From NCBI RefSeq assembly GCF_024713975.1, contig NC_091096.1:2631501-2695500 (forward strand): DNA of 64,000 nt, written 5' to 3'. Positions within the stretch are counted from its first letter, which is position 1; every line of letters starts with the position of its first letter. This DNA is from Paralichthys olivaceus. Lineage: Eukaryota > Chordata > Actinopteri > Pleuronectiformes > Paralichthyidae. Shown one piece after another: positions 56,981 through 64,000 of the stretch. The notes beneath the pieces were generated by a model. That model worked only from the letters and a program-made list of their open reading frames with translations. It was not told the origin of the DNA and did not search any database. A program made the position numbers and the translations under genes.

Positions 56981-59900
56981 AACCGAGGGGGAGGAACTTC
57001 ACTGTGGCACACACTCAGCTTCCGGCTAGTTTCAGAATAAGAGCCGACATTTAAAAAATCATTGATTCAAGATGTTTATTGTCATGGACACAGCAGACAA
57101 ACACAGTTCACAGCATGTGAAGATGTTTCAGTCTCCCAGCATACAAATATTATAAAGTAAATAGAAATATATAGAAATAGAAAATAGTGATTCTTTACAA
57201 AATGTAATAAAACTGCAGAGTAGATATGTTTGTTTAAAGTGCAGAGTGTACAGATTATTGTGATGGTTATTGCACATTGATTAATTTCACATGTTTGTAG
57301 TCGTGTTCTCCCACGTGTTCGATTCCCTTCATTGTTTTCTGTTTTTTTTAAATCATCTCTCTAAACTCAGATAGCTTCCATTTGATTGTTTTTAGGTATT
57401 ACTTGTGTTTTTCTCTCTTCTTTTATCACTTTTATTTTATTTGTTGTCTTGATTTCAGATGGACTACATTACTTGCTGAGTTTTATTTTTTTGAAGGATC
57501 CTGTTTTATTTAGGTTTGTGTCTTTGTTTTAATACATATTATAATATTTTCATCATTGGATTGATGTGAACAGTTTAAATCCAGTGGCAATGAATTACAT
57601 GGTTTGACTTTGATGGATCTTACTTTGAAAGGCAAGTTTTCCACCATCTGTCTCACCCTCGTTGACTTGACCCACTTCAGCCTCAGAGGTGAAGCAGCGA
57701 CACCGTGTGGTCACACATGTTACACATAAGAATAGAAATACACACACACAATACAAATCATTGTACAAATATGATGTTTTGTAATATTTTCACAGTCTTG
57801 ATAATGACGTCACATTTATGTGTCACAGATTTGTTTTCATTTCTTTTCAAGGTCCCTGTGATTTATCTTCTGACCCTTTGGAGGGGCCCGTCCCTGAGTT
57901 TGGCAACTACTGAATAACTATGTATAAATTCAGTATTAAAGCTGCTCCACTTCAAGCAAAATAAACAAAGAAGAGTTTATCTCCATATTTGGAAAAAGAG
58001 TCAAACTAACTTTAAGATTTTTTACTTTTAAGTATGAGAATGAAACTGAATGAATTTAAACAGCAGCATGAACTTGGTCAGCCAACAGAGAGCAGCAACA
58101 CTTTATATTCTGCTCTGTTTCTATTCTAGTGATATGACGTACTCGATGAGCTGGTTAATGCAAAGAAAAAATAGACTTAAGAAAACGAAGCATCATATTT
58201 GCTCCCTGAAATCTCATGTTTAATTATGCAAATGATGCCTTATTTAATGAAAGACCTGATTTGTATATTTCAGAACACGAATGTGAACACTGGATGAGCC
58301 ATTAAAGACATTTTTTTATTATTTAACATTCAATAAATCAAACATTTTCAAATGCCATGGAAAATCCAATGTGTCAATATTAAAAAATGTTTTGCCATAT
58401 TTGCACAGTGTTTTGTAAATCAAGATACGAATGATATAAGAACAAACTACTCAGTAAAATCCTTCAGAAAGTCATTCACCGTTCTTTAATCGCAGTTACT
58501 GGTTTTACCTTAATTTAATAGTCATCTTTCTCATCCTCATTTTGTATAATTGTAGGTAATTCTGTTAATTTAGCCTTTGGGAGATTTTAGGTGTTTGTAG
58601 AAACTTTCAGCTTCTTCTCTCTTGCACAAGCTCTCGGTCACTTCAGATTCATGTACAAGAGAGAATATGTGGATATCATTTTTTTTATAAAGCTGTTGCA
58701 GTCCTTGAGGGTGGAGTGTGTGCTTATTATCTATTTATCATATATGGCATTTCTTTTTATATCTATTATTTGGTTTTATTCTGTGGGTTGTTAATTAAAA
58801 TTATCCACAGATAAGATCAACTGATGAGACCTGATGTTTCTCAACAACAACAAAAAACATCATGATCCAGCTGTAAAAGCTCTTGGTCCAGATGTGTGAC
58901 GTTGTAATGGAGCAGCTCACCTCTCACCTGTTTCCTCTCTGTCAGATACGACGGTGTTTGTCTGGTCCCTCTAGGTTAAAGTGCTGCTCTGTCCTGTTTG
59001 TTGTAACACTTATCATTTACTCTCGGCTCTGTGACGCCACAGGATTCGTAAATGAGCAAGAAAACATGTTTGTGCTAACACTGGACTTTAACTGGTGTCA
59101 CAAACAGACTGGAACAGTTCAATCAGACACTTTAAATCAGGATCAGATGTAACTGAAAAACTCTTAAACATGTTTTATGGGCTCTTGAACATGATGTCTC
59201 ATATCTGCCGTCAATGAATTTCTTCAAAGTGTGATCAGTTGTCATTAGAACTCAAAGATTGATTTGATTTCAGTGGTCAAGGGTCAAGGGTCACAGTGAC
59301 CTTTCATGAGTGTGGATAAACACTTGTGTAGACTAAAACTGCACTGGTGGTGGAGGCAAACAACCACAGTGCAGCAACACAGGAATATAATATATAAAAT
59401 ATTAATATAAACAGGTGCAGTCGAATAATGATTTATTATATTGATCAGTGGTTGGAGTAACAGATATCTGGAGCAAATGAAAGTTTGATCCCAGCCACAG
59501 AGTATTCAGCTAGTTCAGTGATGAGACTGAATTCCTCCAGTGTGAGCGTCAAGGTGAAGATATTTTATTACATAAATGAGTCTGATGCTTGGTCCAAAGT
59601 ATGTGGACACCAAAACATATCATGCTCCAGTTCAGCCACATGTGTTTTAGTGAGGTCTGTTCTTCCACACTAAAGTAAGTGTGTGTGTGTGTGTGTGTTA
59701 TGTAAACCCAGACAGGATCAGCTGACGGACTCGGGGTTCAGCTCTTGGTGTTTCTTTAGCACCTTCTTTGGCTTTTGGCTCTCGTCCATTTCCCAGTTTA
59801 GTTCCACAGCGCTCGTGCGTCCAGCCTCATGATGTTTTCTTTCTTTCATGGGATTAACAAGCACAGATCTAACTCTGTACTACACAGAAGGTACACAGAA

Positions 59901-60560
59901 TACAATGTGTAAATATTAAATCATAAGGTCAATAGTGTGGGCTGTTGCAACACAGTTGGCAAAGCAGAGAACTGAAATGCTTCTGTGCTGCAGAGAGGTT
60001 GACCCGAGGTGAATAAATCAGGCTTCATGTAAGTTCTCTTTCATGCATTTAATGTTAGAATAGGTACATTTCTTTAATTAAAAATCAATGCGATGAAGCA
60101 AAACATGTACCTGCCCAAGGGCCTCAGTTTACAGTTGTTGGTGGTAAGTGATGAACTGCACTTCTTCCCTTTAATCTGTTATAATTGCTTTTCTAATTTA
60201 GTTTTGTCTCGAGTAGTTTATTTCATTCTGTTTTACAATTGAAGCTTAAGACAGAAACGGGCGATTTGTATTTTATTTATTTTAGTTTTAATGTCTCTCC
60301 TCGTCACAGCATCTTTATTTCTGTTGATTATGAAGCCGGTTTAAGTTGGTTTTAAAAATGTTCCTCTTATATTCTTATAATTATACCATCATCATCATCA
60401 TATTAATGGTATTGTTTATTTTATAATCTGTCTGTGCATGTCCCATGTTGAACTCTATTAATAGATTATTATTATTACTATTATTATTATTATTATCATC
60501 ACGTGGTCTCTCTGTTGTTGTTGTTTATTTGTTTATTTGTTTATTTGCAGACTCTTCCCT
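56981..60560. other. Intergenic region between eeig1 and slc25a25
   Basis: No gene was recognised on either strand. It holds a retroposon-like end at 57065-57090 (caagatgtttattgtcatgg), AT-rich DNA, a short GT array at 59682-59698, and ATT repeats at 60464-60497. NAIF1, which I recall between FAM102A and SLC25A25 in human, was not found. Confidence 0.5.
59289..59301. promoter_or_regulatory. Estrogen-response-element-like palindrome
   Basis: GGTCAcagTGACC is a perfect inverted repeat of nuclear-receptor half-sites spaced by three. It is preceded by further 'ggtcaaggg' half-sites, about 1.6 kb upstream of slc25a25. Similar strings occur inside dispersed fish repeats, so binding is only a possibility. 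Confidence 0.3.
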
Positions 60561-60599
60561 TCATCTTTGCCTCAGCCACAGTTATGAATGAGAGACCTC

Positions 60600-60935
60600 A
60601 CACGATTGGTCAATCATCGACGTAAGGAACGAGACAAGGAACGGGATTGGTCGACTATCCTACACTACGACTCTACGTAAGCAGGGGGGGGGTGTGACCG
60701 ACCCGCCAAGCCAAGCCGGTTGAATGGGAGAGCTCAGCGATTGGTCGGTAGTAAAATGACGTCAACGCTGCCGGCGAGACAGCCAGTGACGCGCGAGTAT
60801 TCCTGGAAGGGGCGTGCCCTGCCGGCATGGTTAACCGGCTTCTCCCCTCGCTGCTTCACATTCGGTCTGAGGGACTCGAGCCGCGGCGCCACTTATTTAT
60901 TTGTCCCCGTCTCTGTCTCTCCCCCCGGCGCCATC
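60600..60935 (+). promoter_or_regulatory. slc25a25: slc25a25 promoter with CRE and three CCAAT boxes
   Basis: Three inverted CCAAT boxes (ATTGG) lie at 60605, 60646 and 60740, each in the form GATTGGTC or close to it. A full cAMP-response element, TGACGTCA, is at 60757-60764. GC/CpG content rises sharply towards the start codon at 60936. The composition fits a TATA-less CpG promoter bound by NF-Y and CREB/ATF. This is sequence evidence only; the transcription start is not fixed. Confidence 0.65.
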
Positions 60936-63379
60936 ATGCTCGGCCTGTGTCTGTACGTCCCCGTGTCCAACTGCGACCCGGTGGAGGTGGAATACTTCGA
61001 GTCGGACGGACTCCCCTCGGAGCTCAAGTCCGTCTTCAACAAGCTCAGCGTGTTCCTGCCGTCCCAGGAGTTCTCCACCTACCAGCGATGGCGAAAGGTG
61101 AGAAAAAGAACCGGGGGATCGAGCCGCGAGCCGCGAGTCGCTGGTCAGTACCGGTCACCGGCTCCCGAGTGAGATCTCGTCGCTGTTACCGGCGTTAAAG
61201 CCTTTCTTTCCGGCTTCCGGCTGAGTTAGCTCCGCGTTAGCACCGGGGCTAAGAAGCCTTACGACTAGGCCGCAGAGGAGACCGGCTTCTGGAAGAACAG
61301 AAAAAAACGCGCTCCGAGGAAATTTAACACTTTGTGATAAAAACCTTTAACTGAATATTAGTTCAACATGAAGTTAACTGAGAGTTTCAACCGAGAGAAA
61401 TGGATTTTCTCGTCATTAAGTCAGTTTTACAGAGTTTTACTCTACTTGAATGAACCGGCGCCATTCATTCGAGGAATTCCACCCTAAAAAGGAATTTTTG
61501 CTACGTGCCATTCATTTCAATCTGGAATCTGCTCTCGAGTTTAAAAGTCTCCTCGGAGCAAGTTAATACGATCTTTAAACGATAAATAATTTTAAATGCA
61601 AATGCACAAACTATACTTTTTTATAATAGATGCTTTTTATTTGCACTTGGCTCAAGTGAAGTTCATGTTTGAGTTGTGCAGCTTTGGATCGTCATTGCTT
61701 TTTAATTATCTGTTATTTCTTCTTTCATCTCTACGTTCAGTTCTTTGGCACACTGAATGTCTAAAGACTTCAGTTAAAAGTCAGAAACTCACATTTGTTC
61801 ACTGGTGACAAAGAAAATCTGTTTGCGAGACTGGAACCTTTCTCACCAGTTATCGTGTAAAAGTTTCTTATTAAAAGCTGCACTTCCCTGAATCCAGACG
61901 TGTCTTAATACTCTGGAATCTGACTCATGCTCCATCTGTCATTGAGACGCTGACCTGATTTTTCATGTCTAGCTCTCAGCTGTGGTAAACCCTGAGGTTT
62001 TGTGAACTGTGAACATTACTTTTAGTGTGACCGCTTCATTTAGCGTCTTGTGTCACCTTTTGTTGTCTGTAGAACAGCTGCCACTCAGGTTTCTATAGTT
62101 CAGAGACAGCCTGATTTAAACTCTTCTTCAAACACGCTCCTATAACCTTTCTGCAAGTGGTATGTTTTGCATTTTACCAGATAATTTAGTTGGGACAGGA
62201 ACATCGTGCCGGGTATCATTACTTTGTCATATGCCTGCCCTCGAGTCAGCGGGTCAGGTATCAGCGCTGGCCAGTGGGCTGGAGGACTGCCTGTGTCCTC
62301 GTCTTGTTTTAGCTCGGGAGGCCTGACGGTCTTACATGAGATTAGAGCAGTTGGCAGGTGGGCCTGTGGTTGAGGTCAAAGATAGATGAGGGTGATACTA
62401 CCTAATACCCCTGCCCCGGAGAGACATGCGTCATTCAAGAACACCAGGAGTGCTGTGGCCTGGCAAATGGGTCATAAAGCTGTCCTGTAGGGTCGTGAAA
62501 CAGGAGCAAGGGAACCGTGTCACATTCAGAACTGCAGGACGGACTGTTTATTAGTTATTAGGCTTTTAGCCACATATTTTACATGGAGAACATTTCAGAA
62601 GTTACTGCACATCACAAAAACAGTATAACAGTTATATAACAGTTATTAAAACAGTTTCGATGAGTTGGACTCCTTTTTTAACGTGCAAGATTTCTTGCTA
62701 AACTGGTCTCTTCCTTCAATTATGTAGAGCATTAATACCACACAGCTTATTTGCTTTAATTAAGTAATCTTATTATAAAAACTCTGCTCTGTCCTCTTAC
62801 CGGAGCAACCACAGTGCTTTGTCTCATTGCCTGTATGCTTTTGTTTCCTCACAGAAAACCTTTAAAGGGGAAGAAAATGACCCAGATGGACAACTGGACT
62901 TTGAGGAGTTTGTTCATTATCTGCAAGACTATGAGAAGGACATGAAGCTTGTGGTGAAAAGCGTTGACAGGAACAATGCTGGTATGTAGCAGCTGCTGAC
63001 GTTTTGTTTCAGTTTCTTCCGATTTGAGTCAGTTTTTCACTTTCAGTATGAAATGCTTTTTATCTCACACCCTTTATCCTCTTTTAGGCCAAGTGGACAG
63101 TAGACAGTTCATGCAGTCCCTCCACGACCTGGGAGTCCACATCTCCCTGCAGCATGCAGAGAAGGCCCTTAAAAGGTAATTTCATTCATCCGTTTCATCT
63201 CCTGAAATTTTGGGTTGTATTAAGTGGAGTCTGAGTCTTAGTTTGGTGTTCTTTTTTTTTTTTTAAGCATGGATAAGAACGGAATGATAACAATCAGTAG
63301 TGAAGACTGGAGCAACTACACGAAGGTGGAGAAGACGGAGAACATTCCTGAGATCATCCTCTACTGGAAACACTCCACG
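60936..63379 (+). CDS. slc25a25: Ca2+-dependent ATP-Mg/Pi carrier SCaMC-2, 5' part (4 exons)
   Basis: SLC25A25 sits in the inner mitochondrial membrane and exchanges ATP-Mg for phosphate when cytosolic Ca2+ binds its N-terminal EF-hands. Exons seen are 60936-61097, 62855-62981, 63088-63175 and 63268-63379, all GT-AG, giving 163 residues in frame. The gene then runs off the right edge in phase 0, so the six-helix carrier domain is not in the window. Family marks are CLYVPV, YFESDGLPSELK, LPSQEFSTY, DGQLDFEEFVHYLQD (EF-hand), VDRNNAGQVDSRQF (EF-hand), SMDKNGMITI (EF-hand) and ENIPEIILYWKHST. The Met at 60936 matches the family start, but the frame stays open upstream to 60720. Teleosts have a and b copies; I cannot tell which this is. 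Confidence 0.94.
61098..62854 (+). other. slc25a25: slc25a25 intron 1
   Basis: A 1.76 kb intron between donor AAAG|GTGAGA and acceptor CTCACAG. The first 150 bp are still CpG-rich. I see no alternative first exon with a readable SCaMC frame, although mammalian genes use several. Confidence 0.7.
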
Positions 63380-64000
63380 GTGAGTTTAAAACACAGAACT
63401 TAAGCCATAAATGGGAACAGGTGTAGGAACAGCGTAGCCCCAACAGTTTGAACCCAGACAGCAAAGGGCTGAATCATTGGTTTGACCCCCGCTGTTGTTG
63501 CAAACATTTTCATATGTACTAGTTTCACGTAGTCGTTAGTTTGATAAGCATCTGATTAAATCGGGAACTAATCCAGATGCGTAAGTTGACGCGTTTCCTG
63601 TCTGTGGGTCAATTGAGAAGCGGCGACCCTAAAAGACTGTGTCAGAACACATCGTGCGTCACTAATTAAGCTTGATTAGGATATGTGAGGAATTGTTCCC
63701 ATTCTGGAAGGATTATGTTGGAAGGATTTGCCAGTGTGTCTGGCTGTTATGTAAAAGGGAGCAGTAGGTGGAGGCAGAAGTTATGTAGCACAGCTCCCCC
63801 AGGAGAACTCTGTGATCTTGGGTTTTGTACAAGTTATTAGTGCCATCTAATGAGCCTAACAGCCACGGCTTGGTGTAAATGAGACACTGACGCACCAGGG
63901 CCAAGAGCAGAGCTGGGGTTTCATCAGCCAGTGGGTCAAACTAAAGGCAGCAAAAATAATGATGTAACGTGAGCGGCAGTACTGTCTCAATTCGGAGAAA
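63380..64000 (+). other. slc25a25: slc25a25 intron 4, start
   Basis: Begins with the donor ACG|GTGAGT after exon 4. No further coding exon is seen before the window ends. Confidence 0.7.

Overview
This window is vertebrate nuclear DNA, most likely from a ray-finned (teleost, probably percomorph) fish. The genes have many short exons with GT-AG introns. Intergenic DNA is AT-leaning and full of microsatellites, and a TTAA-flanked MITE that I recognise as common in teleosts is present. No bacterial, viral or plasmid features are seen. All coding exons were found by reading both strands, matching vertebrate protein families from memory, and checking that splice phases join into one open frame. 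No database search was possible.

Layout from left to right: (1) A CpG-rich start region near 1.85-2.3 kb on the minus strand carries a possible signal-peptide first exon; by gene order it could be FRAS1. (2) mrpl1 lies on the minus strand (12217 to 6238, 9 exons, 320 aa, mitochondrial ribosomal protein uL1m). (3) A 1-3 kb spacer between divergent genes holds a minisatellite and a CpG island. (4) cnot6l lies on the plus strand (15095 to 20612, 11 coding exons, 553 aa, CCR4-type deadenylase) with a probable 3' UTR of up to about 4.7 kb. (5) A CXC chemokine gene, cxcl13-like, lies on the minus strand (27642 to 25780, 4 exons, 111 aa), tail-to-tail with cnot6l. (6) 27.8-32.5 kb is repeat-rich, with MITEs, a local duplication and SINE-like sequence. 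(7) eeig1 (fam102a) lies on the minus strand (56629 to 35482, 11 exons, 383 aa), with a 14.3 kb first intron and one GC-AG intron. (8) slc25a25 lies on the plus strand and starts at 60936; its first four exons (163 aa, the EF-hand half) are present and the carrier half lies beyond the right edge.

The first block (FRAS1?, MRPL1, CNOT6L, CXCL13) keeps the order and orientation I recall for human chromosome 4q21. The second block (FAM102A, SLC25A25) corresponds to human 9q34. The join between them lies at about 27.7-32.5 kb, exactly where the repeats are densest. The genes do not form one pathway: they cover mitochondrial translation, mRNA deadenylation, lymphoid chemotaxis, an estrogen/RANKL-linked C2 adaptor, and mitochondrial ATP-Mg/Pi exchange.

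I found no wholly new gene system. The most useful observations are the conserved-block junction, an out-of-frame upstream ATG in cnot6l, a chemokine splice donor that overlaps a stop codon, the GC-AG intron, a CRE plus three CCAAT boxes at slc25a25, and MITEs bracketing a duplicated segment.
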